Positions 43,572-56,262 of a stretch of DNA of 64,000 nucleotides are shown in pieces. The stretch comes from Hormiphora californensis (taxonomy: Eukaryota; Ctenophora; Tentaculata; Cydippida; Pleurobrachiidae). The notes under the pieces were generated by a model. The model made no database searches, had not been told where the DNA came from, and was given only the letters and a program-made list of their open reading frames with translations. The DNA lies in assembly GCA_020137815.1 (NCBI GenBank), contig CM035350.1:6893447-6957446 (forward strand), read 5' to 3'. Made by a program: the position numbers and the translations under genes. How positions within the stretch are numbered: position 1 is the stretch's first letter; each line of letters opens with the position of its first letter.

Positions 43572-46236
43572 AGGGATGATTATATCAAGTTCTCTACCAA
43601 AGAGCGACTGCAACGGAAGTACCACCAACTGCACGCAGAACAACGACCACCACCACCACCACCCCTGATCCCTGAGGAGAGAGGACTCCTCGAACCTCGG
43701 GAGAAGGTGTCTGCCATCGGTGTCGATCTGAACGAAGCAGAGGCGTCCCTCCTTGCACTAGGCCCCAACTTTGCTCTAGCCCCGAAAATTACTGAGGAGC
43801 TAGTTCAAGACATAACTACGCAAGTGGCCCAGACAGCTTATAAGGTGCGTTGGATGGAGCACATATCAACAACAGACAGCTGCCCAACCTTGTTGGAGCA
43901 CGTCAAACGTGCCGCTCCATTCCAACGTCCTTTTGCCACCCCACCACCCTCCTCCAACTCTGACCTGGATCACAAACTCCGCCAACTGGAGCACGTGATA
44001 CTAGCCAGGTTGAAGAACACCAAGACTTCATCCAACCTCACCCCAGAACAACGGGAGGGATTGAAGTCACTGCTGAAACGTCGTGATGAACTGCATTTCT
44101 CACGCTCTGATAAAGGGGGAGAATTTGTGGTTCTGAACAAGATCGTCCAACAGCAGATTACTCAGAACCACCTTGACAACAACACCAGCCAAGGGGTTTA
44201 TGAGTACCAACCACCAGTGAGAACAACCCAGAATAGAGGAACACAACCAGTCGCCAAGCCGACTGAGGCAACGTTTCTCAGACAGATAAAGTCTAAAACT
44301 AAGACATTAGAAACAGCATCAAACAATTTATGGACTTACGTAGCAGAGTTGAATAATCTAGACAGCAAGCTAATTAATTTATTTAAATGTCATAACAGTC
44401 AGTTACCCACCCTCTATGTTCTACAGAAAACACATAAGTTTGATTGTAACAGTTTGAATATTTGTCAAGATATATGTCAGGATGTTTTAAATGTACAAAT
44501 TGTAAATACATGTAAAGTAAGACCGATCGTTAGTTGTTGTAATTCACCGACCGAGAAATTAGCTTGGGTCGCCACGAACATTCTCACACCTGTCCTTAAT
44601 TTTATACCGTCCCATTTACAGAATATTCACTCTCATTTAACCGAACTTCAGAGCATTCCCGCTGACCAACTACAAGGTTTCCAGTTCTTTACTGCCGATG
44701 TCTGCTCGTTATACACTAACATCAGCATCAAAGGAAGTGTGGAATCCCTCATGGAATTGGCCAAGGAGCACTGGGACCATTTGAATACTTGGGGCATGGA
44801 TATAGGAGACCTTTACACGTTATTAGAGCACGTCCTAGACAACTCTTTCTTCACCTACAACAGAAGATTATATCGACAACGTGTTGGATTGTTTATGGGT
44901 TGTAAACCCTCACCTCTCGCTGCCATTGCCCGAGTCTACCTGTTCGAGAGGAAATCTATCTACGTGGACCTTCACCTTACTTTCTATGGGAGGTATGTGG
45001 ATGACGCTGGAAGTTTTGCTCGGACAGAAGAGGACGCGGAACGAATGGTGAACTCTATTGCACAGCAGGACCAGGACCAGCTTCTCAAATGGGAGGTAGA
45101 CTTCCCCTCCCCCGGAACTTGGACCCCCTTCCTAGATGCGGAGATAATGGTAGATAACGAGGGAGTAGTACACCACAAGTACTACAGAAAACCTCAAAAG
45201 AAGCCGATAACTCTCCATGACAAGAGTCACCACCCCACCACCACTAAGATCCAGACAATCAAGCAGTTCTACCAGACCGCCGAGACATGCTCCTCAACAG
45301 AAGAGTATGCGGAAGAATCTCGCCAGAAAGTTGACAAACTGTTAGAGAACAATGGATACCCCAACCCCCGCACTATTCGTTCCAGTAAAGTAAGTACCAC
45401 CTCACATACCCAAAATACACCCAGCACTTGTACTATCACTCTACCGTATATTAGCGATTCATTTACAGATCACATCAACTCATATATCCGCACATCAGGC
45501 CTACCTGTCCGTCTTGTTCTAACACCTGGCAAGAAACTACATCAACTATTTTGTAGTTCTCGCCCCCATGACCGCCCTGTTTGTAACGTAACTAATTGTA
45601 TTGTCTGTCCTTGTATGTCGGGTAAATATGACTGTAGCGTGAAGGGTGTTGTGTATAACATCACGTGTTGTATATGTGGTGATTTCTATGTTGGGGAGAC
45701 ATCACGACCTATTCATGACCGTTTTCTCGAACACAGACAAGCCGCTACTACACCACACAAACACCCAAGTAATGGTATCGCCTGTCATTATCTAGAGAAA
45801 CACAAAGGAATACTACCTTCCCTGAAACTCGAGATATTGGCAAGCGGTACCACGAATACCATCAAACGCAAGATTATTGAAGCTAGCTATATCAAAAGAT
45901 TAAAACCAGAGCTAAATAACAAAGACGAGTGTGAACTAGTACAATCTTTTCTGCTCTGATTGTGACGTATATTGTACAGATATAATTGTAGTTCCGTGTG
46001 AGAATAAGCGACCGAATGAGAGAGAGGGAGAGAGAGAAGGTGTGAGTATGTGAGAAAGTGAGTAGTATAGTTCTTATTGATATTTAAGTAATTGAGTGAT
46101 TTATTAACTAACATTTCTTTTCTATTTATAGCTGATGATGACGTTAAACGTCGAAACCGTCCCGTATTATCTTTCCTGAAATAAATCTCCGAGTCGTCTA
46201 CAGTCCTAAATAAACACTATTTCATTGTATCAAAAC
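43572..46236 (+). mobile_element. Penelope-like retroelement, forward copy
   Basis: A single frame reaches 45959. The first 17 codons of the longest frame (from 43524) belong to the antisense copy, so the true element begins 5'-truncated at about 43572. Seen: KVRPIVSCCNSP, FFTADVCSLYTNI, the MGCKPSPLAA motif and the RYVDD catalytic box of the reverse transcriptase (about codons 330-550), a Cys-rich CNVTNCIVCPC cluster, and a GIY-YIG nuclease (GVVYNITC..FYVGETSR, about codon 707). RT plus GIY-YIG identifies Penelope-like elements, which insert by target-primed reverse transcription. The 3' UTR ends at GTATCAAAAC, followed by GTTATAAAGAAT. The frame is intact apart from the 5' end, suggesting recent activity. 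Confidence 0.95.
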
Positions 46237-48170
46237 GTTATAAAGAATTGGGGCGCAGCACTGGAAAGCGCCCTGTTTCGAATATTTTTCTACACGACAA
46301 AAAATCTGAAAAAATGCTCCTGATAAATAGAAAAAGTACGATAAACGAAAAGTTTTAGGTATCTTGTCAACCTTTATAAAGCTTTAATATACACTAGGGT
46401 TAATAGAAAATATTTCCAAACATGGACATTGGACTTTGTCACTGCATTTTCATTCATTCGTGTTCAGAAGACTTTATTTCTTCCCTTCATCTATTACTTT
46501 GTATCGTTCACATTGTGTTTTTCTCGGTTTTTCAAACCGCAGAGGGTAGCACCAGACATTACTTGGCAGGATAACTATTTCTCGTTACAAGAACACGGGG
46601 AAATCAATCTGAGAGGGGCAGTAGTTAACGGGTCTTATTGGTACCTATATATTCTTACAATCGTCCCTTTAGTTGTTCCTAGAATCTAGTTCAGAGCACT
46701 GCATTGGTCTGACAGCAGTTCTAGATAGTAGTCCACTACTACGAACAACAGTCTGAAGGGTATAATACTAGAATTGAGTGAACAATGGTAATGCTGTGAG
46801 TTTATTCAGAGTTGCATGTTGTATTCATACACTCAAATGACGCGGGGGTTTCCCTACAGTAGGTGTTTTCTCTTTTTTGGTATGGTACTTTAAAGGGTTT
46901 TAAAAAAGTGAGGTATCAATGAAGGATTGTTTTAGCGATGGAGAGAATAAGAGTGAAGAAGGCGAGGGGATGAAGGTAGAGATGGGATAGGGAGAAAGGA
47001 GAAGGGGGGAAAGAGAGAGCGGGGGGGCTCCTGGGGGGTTTTTTCCCCCCGGGGGCCCCCCGTCCCCCCGGGGGGAAAAAAAGGGCCTACTCCCGAGTGG
47101 TTCCCGATTGGGGGGGGGTCATGCAAAATTCAATTATCCCCCCCCCGCGCCCTTTGCTTTTTGGGAACCAAAGCTGTTAGGGAACCCAGAAATGACGTGT
47201 CGTACCTTGTGGCAGAGATACAGGCTCCCCCAGAAAAACAAGAGAAGAGGAGAGAGAAGAGAGGAGAGAGAGAGAGAAGAGAAGAGAGAGACAGAGGGGG
47301 AAAGAAGGGGAGAGAAGAGAGAGAAAAGAGGGGAGGGAGAGATGAGAGAGGAGACCACACACAAGAAGACAGAAAGGGAGAGAGAGAACAAAACCAAAAC
47401 CAGAGACAAAAACCCAAAGAGAGGGAGAAACTCGGTCAGTAAATCGTATGTTCTTTTAGTGTTGAGAAGGGGTGGGTTTTCTCCCCCCTTAAAAACAAAT
47501 GTGTAGTTGATGGGTTTTTCTTTTTTGTTTCTTTGGGGGAAGGGGGTTTAAAAGGAAAAACCATATACTCTACGGCTTAACAGAATATAGAACTTGTATC
47601 GAGCTAAAATCGCTTGTTTTCTTGCTCTCCCTCGATTGCTTTCCTAGAACAGACAACGCTTGTCTGCAGACGTCTAACTCCCCTTTACTTTGGAAATAGC
47701 ATGCCAACATGAGCTACGTTGTAATCCCTTGTTATTAGAGAGAAATATACCTCCTTGCACAGTTCCCGGCCGGGGAGGGGATACCTCGCTAACAAGTTCT
47801 CTTCTACTATCGGTATTAGCTCTATTAGCAGCCTTGAGCGCAAGGTTCATTATAGGATTGAAATGTTTATAACGTTTATAAATAGACACGCCAAGTCAAA
47901 TTAATCTGAGCGAGAGAGTGCGAGAAAAAGAGAGAAAAAGAGAGAAAGGAGAGAAAAGAGAGAGAAAAGGGAGAGAGGAACATGACCTCTTCTTCGGTAA
48001 AAATAAGGCTCTAAAAATGCGCTTCACAGTGTAGTTCTTAATTACACAGATGAAAAAACTAAAAATTCAGAGAAATAGAAAAACAAAGCATGTCTATGAA
48101 ATGAAATAGATCAAGCCCTTCCTTTAGAATTTAGACGAACACTGTTTTCTGTCTCTATGCTGATGCCCCT

Positions 48171-48171
<1 letters not shown>

Positions 48172-48208
<37 letters not shown>

Positions 48209-48310
48209 CTCTCTCCTCTCTCCTCCCTCTCTCTCTCATCTCTCCTCTCTATCTCGCCCTCTCTCTTCTCTCTCTCTCTCTCTCTCTACTCTAATCTCTC
48301 TCTCTAACTT
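48172..48310. repeat. CT-rich microsatellite
   Basis: Imperfect CT tract of about 140 bp. Confidence 0.93.
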
Positions 48311-49235
48311 CTCCTCACTCTCTACTCCCTCCCTCCCCCTATCTCTATCCCTTTCTCACATACAGATGGTGTGTATTGATATGATTGCTCCTCCAACATC
48401 TTAGATTGGCTAAACCTCGTATGCTTCTGCCCCTTTCCAAGCTTTCTCTCTATAACTGGCTAAACCTCGTCTGCTGTTTGTCCATTTCCAATCCATCTCT
48501 AAACATCTATTCTCTTCTCTTTATTATCATTCCCCCCACTTCTTTAAACCCCTCTACTTCTCTTAAACCATTCTCTACTTTCTCTTCCCATATTTGCAGC
48601 TGGGGTTATGATTGCCTCGTCGTTAGTCCTCTTCCCCATCTCTCTCTGTAAACGGTAGAGCTAAAACATTTGTCGTATCTCTTTCCTCTTTACTTCCTTT
48701 TACTTGAAGAGATCTGGATCTGTGTTCTGTGTGTATGTGCCTCGTGATTAGGTGAAATCTAAAATTACTGCCTAGACGACGGTGAGTGGGAAAGATTTAT
48801 GATAGAGAGAGGACAGTATATAAAATGAGAATTGCAGAATGAGAATTGCAGACAGGCAACTACAAGAGATATAACTTCAAGAGAGGCTTGATCAGACCGG
48901 ATGATCATTTATCTTCAATTTTGATTCTGTATGTTGAAACACGTTGAGAGAATTTATCAGAGTCTTGTAATCAGGTCCACTAAAAGTTACACACAACCTC
49001 ATCAGATCCTGATTGTTATTGTTGTGGGATGTGACTGTCAAGTTGACAGGTGTCACTTTTCTCTCTCATTCTCTCTCTCACTCTCTCCATCTCTCTCTCT
49101 TCGGGGGATAGGATCATCGTAATGATTTGTATTGTTATACATATTATAGATCGTATTGTCAGTTACTACTTTATGAGGATGATAAAATGATAAATGATTG
49201 TTTAGAGGGGAAAGAGCATGACCTCCGAGAGAGGA

Positions 49236-49244
49236 AGAGAGAGA

Positions 49245-49328
<84 letters not shown>

Positions 49329-49345
49329 AGGAGAGAGAGATGAGT
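49236..49345. repeat. GA microsatellite
   Basis: GA tract of about 110 bp with few interruptions. Confidence 0.95.
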
Positions 49346-50748
49346 ATGAGATGAGATGAGAGAGAGAGTGAGAGACAGAGAAGATCGTATAGATAATATA
49401 TATTATAGATAATATATATATTCTAGTATTCCAGACCCCCCGATATTCCGCCTCACCCCCTTAACATCTTTTCGCCTGCTGATCACATCCCCCCTCCTCT
49501 GTATACCACATCCTCCTCTCCTCCAGACTCTTCCCTCTTCGTGTATCTTTCCCATCCCTCCTCGACCTTCTGCAGTAGTCACCGATACACGACCCGCCCC
49601 CCTTCTTCCACCCCATCACTCCCTTCTCCTCGCCCCCACAGACACACCACACTTTCCCCCCCCCCTGGAAGAAGGAGGAGAGAGAGGAGAGACTGCTGAG
49701 CTGCGCCCGACGTCTATAACACTTAGTAAGGTATTGAGAGGAGAGAGACGAGAGATGAAGGAGAGAGAGAAGAGACAGGAATAGACGAGAGACAGAGTAC
49801 ACGTAGTTACTAGAGAGATCTTTTATGATGCACTACTACATAGCCACTTACACAGACCATCGTTGCTCAAGTCACACACGACACCCACAATGGACATTTC
49901 TGCTCTAGAGGGATAGTTGACTGATGCATCAGCAGTCTGATTCCCATCTTCGCCTAAACCTCCCTCTCGGAATATTACCCAACAACATCATACCGTCTCT
50001 CGCAAGGCGAGGTCTATTTTGCTCCAGCATTCAATAGTGAATTAATTAACAACTACACCTTCTCGTCCCCCACCGACCAAGCCCCAGAATTCTAGTAGGG
50101 ACGATATAATCATCTATTCTTCTGTCTCCCTCTCTGTACACTAATTCTGGGATGGCGCTCTAGCGAGCCGATCCTATCACCCCTCTTTCTAACTAAGTAC
50201 ATTTCCTTCTTCCTCGATAACAGTGGATACACTAGCCCTTGGCTGAACACAGTCATAATGGCACACACACAAAGGTAATTCCCTCAGAGGGAGTCCCTCT
50301 CCGACTCTCCGTCTCTCTCTCTCTTGTGAACATCTCAACAACTTCTATAAAATTGAATACCCTTCAAGATTCATATTGGGAAGGTACATAACATAATTTT
50401 TACTTTATGTCTCATGCTTATCGCTGTTCACAATTGCTCCTATTTTGCACTCTGACAATACTTCCTCCCACAAAGTGGGGTATGCTTCCCCTCCCCCTAC
50501 TGCTGCATGCCGCGGTAGTGACATTGCGAAACCGTTTATCTTTGCTGAGTCTCACCCCTTACTCAACAAGTTTATTTGAATAGCTTTACATACCGTTCAT
50601 TATTATTATGAATGAGATCTGAAAAGGATACCGCGTGACAATGATCCTACTGTATGTTGTAATTTCTATCAAACTTATTGTTTTGCTATATAATTGCTTA
50701 TCAACATGATATACCATGACATATAAACGAACATTGAAATGCAGCAAA

Positions 50749-52451
50749 ATGACGGAAATCAATGATCGAATGGAGCCCTTATCTGCATGGAGGAGTGTTT
50801 ATTCAGATATGGGCAGTATCGACCATTCAACTTGCACGATCATCGACTGGGATTCATTTCTAAGGTACCATGTGTGTATGATGTGGGGAAATGTAAGCTC
50901 CTAATTCCTTGTTTTCAACTACTTAATCTCCTTTGTTTCTCGTTGTTACACAACTGCTTTGTTTCTGTGTTCCACTTCCAACATGAGTTATTGTCTATAA
51001 CCGGTTACCGGCCCCTGTCTGGCAGCGTGCCAGACCCCGATTTGATTCTCAGATGGGGTCCACGGCTCCAGACAGCTATAACCCCCTTTCTCATCAATTT
51101 CTCAATAGGGTAACTCGACTAGACGACGACACGGAGTGGCATGACTACTTAGCCAGAACCTACTGTGAAGCAGACGAATTGATGAGGTATTATAGCCTAG
51201 AGTCTAGGCTAGACAAGCTTTATTGTAGATAATGTCTATTTTCAACTGTATCTTTGCGAGAATACTGTACTCTGTATAATGTATATAATAGTGTATCTAT
51301 AGCCAGGTATCTTGATAAAGTAGCATAGAATACACAGTTGCCTAATACCAGGACAAAAGTACCTTATTAAGAATAATAGCATTATCGTATCGAGCTTTGA
51401 CATATTCAATCAATGCATTTTGATATCCGCTATGAGGATTAGTTTCTAGGGTATCATCTTCTTCTTCTTCTTCTTCTTCTGAGGGGTGCCTGGGAAAAAC
51501 CCACTAGGAACTATCGCTTACGCGATTTGGTCGGCACTAGGGTATCATGCGTGATCTTTAGCATATATTTTATCCATTTATCAGGAAGCGAAAAGAGAAC
51601 GTAAAGAAAAGGACTAAAAGTGACTCGAATGCTAAGCAGTATTTTGAACAAGATCAAAAGGTATCCCAATCATATTCTACAAAACTATACACGATCCCAT
51701 TCACTTGATCACGATTTATTTTGGGGCTGAAACAAAGAGGGGTGCGATGTGCTCAAAGATTTATTGCGCCCTGCTGAGCTATGCATTTTTTCAGAAACCG
51801 GAAAGTGATAGGAAGTTGATCAGGCAAAACTCGGCCAGCTACAGACATTCCCTGCCCGGTATAATCGAAAATGGAACTTACAACAACAAATCATTCGAAA
51901 GGTTAGCCATACACGAACACACCAAGACGTTCATCAAATCAACCAAGATAAAATAATTTACCTTGTGCTAATTATATACTATTCATGAGAGTCTAAACTT
52001 GACAATTCTCTTAACGTCACAATTCAACAGCAGGCAGGGTATCGCTAGTATACAAGAGCTGGATCAGGGCGGCACTCTGGACGGGGACAAGAAATCTGTC
52101 TCAATGACAGACCTTAGACATGTGAAGAGCAGCAGCGGAGGCAGGATAATGTCACGGCTGACCAGCAATGCCAAAAGTATTGAAACCGTAAATATGGTAA
52201 GTGTGACCATGGTAACGACCTTGGTAACGACGAATTCATTACATATATTTAGTATGTTAAGAGGTTTCTCTGGAGTTCCATGTCTGCTTAGTACTTGTTT
52301 CCAATCGTGTTTCCTCCCTAATCCTAATTGATATTTCCATTGTTTGCAGGCAGGAAGATACAGAATAGGTTCAACGCCGAGAGAAGTGGGACCGAAGGTG
52401 TCACACGTCAAAAAGATACTTCGGTTAAATGGACTAATCCACAATGACTAA
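50749..52451 (+). CDS. Unrecognised six-exon gene, 238 residues
   Basis: Assembled from splice signals: 50749-50864, 51034-51186, 51585-51660, 51795-51901, 52034-52196, 52350-52451. All five junctions agree in phase and the sum, 717 nt, is exactly 239 codons including the stop. Starts MTEINDRMEPLSAW and ends KKILRLNGLIHND. Composition: hydrophilic, Ser/Arg/Lys/Asp-rich; a tract KRKENVKKRTKSDS resembles a nuclear localisation signal; later Ser-rich SVSMTDLRHVKSSSGG. No signal peptide, membrane segment or catalytic motif. The ATG follows GCAG by 4 nt. I do not recognise the family. A cilium- or cytoskeleton-linked role cannot be argued from sequence. Exonic frames are clean, so this is a real gene in my judgement. 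Confidence 0.7.
51458..51536 (-). mobile_element. Tiny retrotransposed fragment with 12-bp TSD
   Basis: 79 bp flanked by perfect copies of CTAGGGTATCAT (51446-51457 and 51537-51548). It begins with CTT repeats, the complement of an (AAG)n tail, so it is the 3' end of a LINE or SINE inserted in antisense to the host gene, in an intron of the six-exon gene. Confidence 0.85.
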
Positions 52452-52674
52452 ACTTAATAGTTCTAAACATATTTAATCTGTGTGTTTTTCCCATGGAGCA
52501 AGAAGAACAGTGTACCGAAGTCCGGATCTAACATGTCGATTGTCGACAAATAAATGAAGTCCAGATAAATCAATTTCCCCGATTAAATATATTTATGTGT
52601 GAAGAAACTAAATTATTTAATATTTATTGGTTGTCATGGTTAAGATTTGAAACATCACACTGTGGTATGAATTA

Positions 52675-53394
52675 GGGTCAGCACACATCAACGTTAAAAT
52701 TAAAATTAAATTTTTTATTTTGACGCCGCACACACCAGCGGCCGTTAAAATTTATCTTCCCCATTTTAAAAGTAACGATCTTGCGCAGAGTCGGCGGGGA
52801 GGACATTTTACCCCTCCTTTTACCCTCTGTACCGACAATCGGCAGGGAGGGCATTTACCCCTCCTTTCCACCCGCTCTACCTACGATCGGCAAGTAGGGC
52901 TGTCGGCAGGGAGGACATTTACCCCTCCTTTTCACCCTCACTACCGACGATCGGCAGAGAGGGCATTTGCCGATCGTCGGTACAGAGGGTGAATAGGAGG
53001 GGTAAATGCCCTCCCTGCCGAATACTCTCTCGGAGTGAGTTTTCGGCAGGGAGGGCGGAATATAGGGGTCAAATGCCCTACGTGCCGACGGAAATCTCAT
53101 CCCAATTTCGTCGGCACGTAGGACATTATACCCCTATATCCCGCCCTCCCTGCCAAATGACCACCCTTCCGACCCGTCGGCAGGGAGGGCGGGTACCTCT
53201 TGCACACAATTTTGACGGTCGCGTTGGATGACAAAATCATTTTGCCATCCAACGCGACCGTCAAATGGTGTGCGAGATCGTTACTTTTAGAATGGGGGAG
53301 AGAAATTTTAACGGTCGCTCGCGCTGGTGTGTGCAGCGTCAAAATAAAAATTTTAATTTTAATTTTAACGTTGGTGTGTGGCGTGTGCTGACCC
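52675..53394. mobile_element. PIF/Harbinger-like non-autonomous element
   Basis: Ends GGGTCAGCACAC and GTGTGCTGACCC, flanked by TTA on both sides (52672-52674 and 53395-53397). A TWA target duplication with G-rich TIR ends is the hallmark of PIF/Harbinger; the assignment is by ends only. The arms pair over more than 100 bp. The interior (52790-53180) carries about eight copies of a CGGCAGGGAGG..CATTTACCCCTCC motif in both orientations, and a near-perfect 50-bp hairpin at 53212-53260. No transposase. Confidence 0.82.
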
Positions 53395-53397
53395 TTA

Positions 53398-54530
53398 TTA
53401 TTGAATTATTGGTCTTTACTAGCAGGGCACATGATCCCCCTCTCGGTCTGTCAGAGCATTGTACTGACCCATTCTCGTTTCTCTCGAAGCGTGCAAGAAC
53501 TGTGGTCAGAGCATTGGCATGACAGTTCTCGGTTGTACCAGAAGTCCACTTAAGAAATGTGTCAGAACTTGCCTCATGGCACCTGCGCCCTTCTCGTAAT
53601 TCTTTGTAAAAGCCCATGACATAATGTTGTTCCCTCCCAGCCGGCATGTCATAATGTTCTTAGCACTGACCAGTGAGCATCTTTCGTGATTCTAAACACA
53701 CATTCAGTTTTAAATCTTCAAATCGATCGAACTGTCTTTATCTTTGACCTCTGCGACCTGCGTGTTTGTTTGTTTCTGATCGTGTCGTGACTATCCAGTT
53801 TTACTGACAACTAACACGAACTCTGTCTGGTGCCGCGACCCCATCTGAGCGCATTGTCGCACGCTCAATTTTAGAATCAATCACGATCTTCTATCTGGGC
53901 AGCTCTCATATATCTTTCTCTCATTTTCTCAGTTAACAATCACTTTCATGAACCGATACCATACTGAAATCTATTATAATATCTTAATAGAGTTCTGAGT
54001 AAGCCAAACAGACAGACTGCGTAGCATGGCAAAGTAGTGCCGGGTTGGATCTATACCATTACATAGTTGCAATTTATATGAGTAATGACAATGTCTATGT
54101 TCAGTAAATTTACTAAAGTGGTAGTGGCGAAAACAGTTGGGGAACACAATTGTCGTGCACTAAAACAAATAGCAGTGTAAATACTGAAATTTGGATATTT
54201 ACTTTTCACAAACTGTGTGAAACTGAAAGAAGAGATTTAGAAGAATAGCTTGTTAGAAAATTGTCTTGCTTTCCCAAAACTCTAGATTTCTATTGGCTAC
54301 TACTATTCAGTCGGCTACTGCATAGCTCAGATAGTCCATGCATATTATTGACCGGGTCTTGCTCATTGTACCTCTCTCCCTCTCCCTCTAAAACCCCACT
54401 AGCTACTGCAAACTGTATGAGTTTTATTAGTGGGAAAGTTGTTTTAGTTTTATTTCCGAACCAAAGTCTTGACAAGAACAATAAAAATTGCATTTCAAAA
54501 ACAGGACCTATACATGCTCGATAACCGTTT
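53398..54530. other. Intergenic DNA, no gene seen
   Basis: Carries TGTCAGAGCATTG motifs near 53448 and 53505 resembling the palindrome at 36083-36110, then AT-rich DNA. Confidence 0.4.
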
Positions 54531-54536
54531 CAGTGC

Positions 54537-54705
54537 TGCTTGTAGTCAAATTACCGTAATGAAAATACAGTAAGGAGACGCGCACGGTGCATAACGTGCG
54601 GCAAAAAGTTCATGTGTCAGCACGTACTAGCGCCCTGATTGGTCACGGTTGCGCATCGTCTTACTGTATCTTTCGTTTTCCATTACCGTTTTCCCACTAC
54701 AAGCG
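54537..54705. mobile_element. CGCTTGTAGT MITE, copy A
   Basis: 169 bp with ends GCTTGTAGT..ATTACCGT and ATTACCG..ACTACAAGC. Shares CATAACGTGCGGCAAAAAGT and CAGCACGTACTAGC with copy B. Confidence 0.85.
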
Positions 54706-54826
54706 ACCGTGTTTAGTTACCAATGAAAGCTGTGGGCCACCTTGTATATATTTCTCGTTCACAATTATGTCATCTGAACCTCGAGGGGGCTCATCGTTCC
54801 AGATGATTCCGAGTTAATTACACTGC

Positions 54827-54995
54827 CGCTTGTAGTCACATTACCGTAACGGAATTACAGTAATGAGACACAGACTTTGCATAACGTGCGGCAAAAAGTG
54901 CATGTGTTCAGCACGTACTAGCACGCTGATTGGCTACGGTTGCACGTCGTCATACCGTATCTCTGTTTTCCATTACCGTTTTCCCACTACAAGCG
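54827..54995. mobile_element. CGCTTGTAGT MITE, copy B
   Basis: 169 bp, same orientation and about 121 bp downstream of copy A, with full TIRs CGCTTGTAGT/ACTACAAGCG. Roughly 85-90% similar to copy A by eye. Confidence 0.85.
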
Positions 54996-55582
54996 ACCGG
55001 GTTAGGTAGGTTATAGTCATCGCATTCATCGCGATCTTTTCTGTCAACTCTCTATGTATTGATCTACCGAACCCTCTTAGAGAAATATTTCTTAGAGAAA
55101 TAAAATGACGGTGTGAGTCATACAAACTATGCAGTATCTGCAGTGTACCTGCAGTGTACCACCTTCTTTTACATAAAAGCCGAAATATCGACTCAGATGA
55201 CTGTTTCCTTTGCTCCTTCAGTGCATCCACGAGAGAGAAATAACTTACTTATTACTTGTCACTTTGATAACTTTGTATCATGTATACTTTGCTTCCTCGG
55301 CTTCTTCAGTAATTCTTGATAGATGATAAGAGAAGTGATCAGAAAGACATTGTGGGCACCCAAAAGTTTTCTGACACCTAGCTATTTATATCAGCTATAA
55401 TAGTTCAAAACGTACATGCCAATATAAACGCTGTGCTCTGAGTGGCCTTTTAATCTTCAAATCTTTCTCGGTCTCTTCAACTTTTCACAAGCTGTTCTAC
55501 GCCCCAGTTTTTACGCAACGTCAAATTTTATGCTCCATATTTTGTGGGAATTTTCTCTGACAAGCATACTCCTCCTATAGCT

Positions 55583-56207
55583 ACTGTGTGATTTTAAATG
55601 ACTGAGACTGCTCTATCTCAAATTGTGTAAAAACTATGGCATCTTTCGACTTCAAATTTTGGGACACGATAAAACATAATTTCTCATTTATTCTCCCAGA
55701 TTTTCAGAAAGTTTCCGTATTCCTGAATGAACTTATTGCCATAAAACCTCCTCCAACTTTACACAATCATATCTCTGGAGTCTAATGAGATAGAGAGTTC
55801 AGATTTTTAGGAGAGACAGATAAGACGATTTTGAATGTTTTGTCTGCTTTACGAGTTGATAATTCTTACCGTCTGTTCACAGGAACTGTTTAAAGTGATG
55901 TAACACGCTCTAATTAGGCCAAATTTAGGTCATTTTACCCCTCAAAGATCACATGTCCAGCTGATTCTAGTGGGCTAATGAGGCCTCTTACACGAATTCG
56001 TCACGTGTTAGTGTTACTGCAAGGATACCACTCTCCTTTTCCACCTTGACCAAGCAGACATGATCATGGTGTCTGGAAGTGGTAACAAGCTGTAGGATAC
56101 CAGACAGATGCTGCTCTCTACTTCAATCACTCTCTCGTTATAAGGTCACGTGACTGGAATTGGGATCTCGACATCAGACTGCAGACATGATCACAATGTC
56201 TACAAAG

Positions 56208-56262
<55 letters not shown>

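Larger units (their letters stand above)
46249..50748. other. Repeat-rich intergenic region, no gene supported
   Basis: 4.5 kb without a credible coding structure. Contains an anomalous homopolymer-rich block (46850-47560), GA/CT tracts, a degenerate GGCTAAACCTCGT duplication (48408 and 48460) and unremarkable DNA from 49800 on. Frames here (for example 47108-47506) are purine-repeat translations. Confidence 0.45.

Noticed and set aside
47108-47506. 132-codon Arg/Glu/Lys frame
   Set aside because: Purine-rich simple sequence next to anomalous base-run DNA; several frames open at once.
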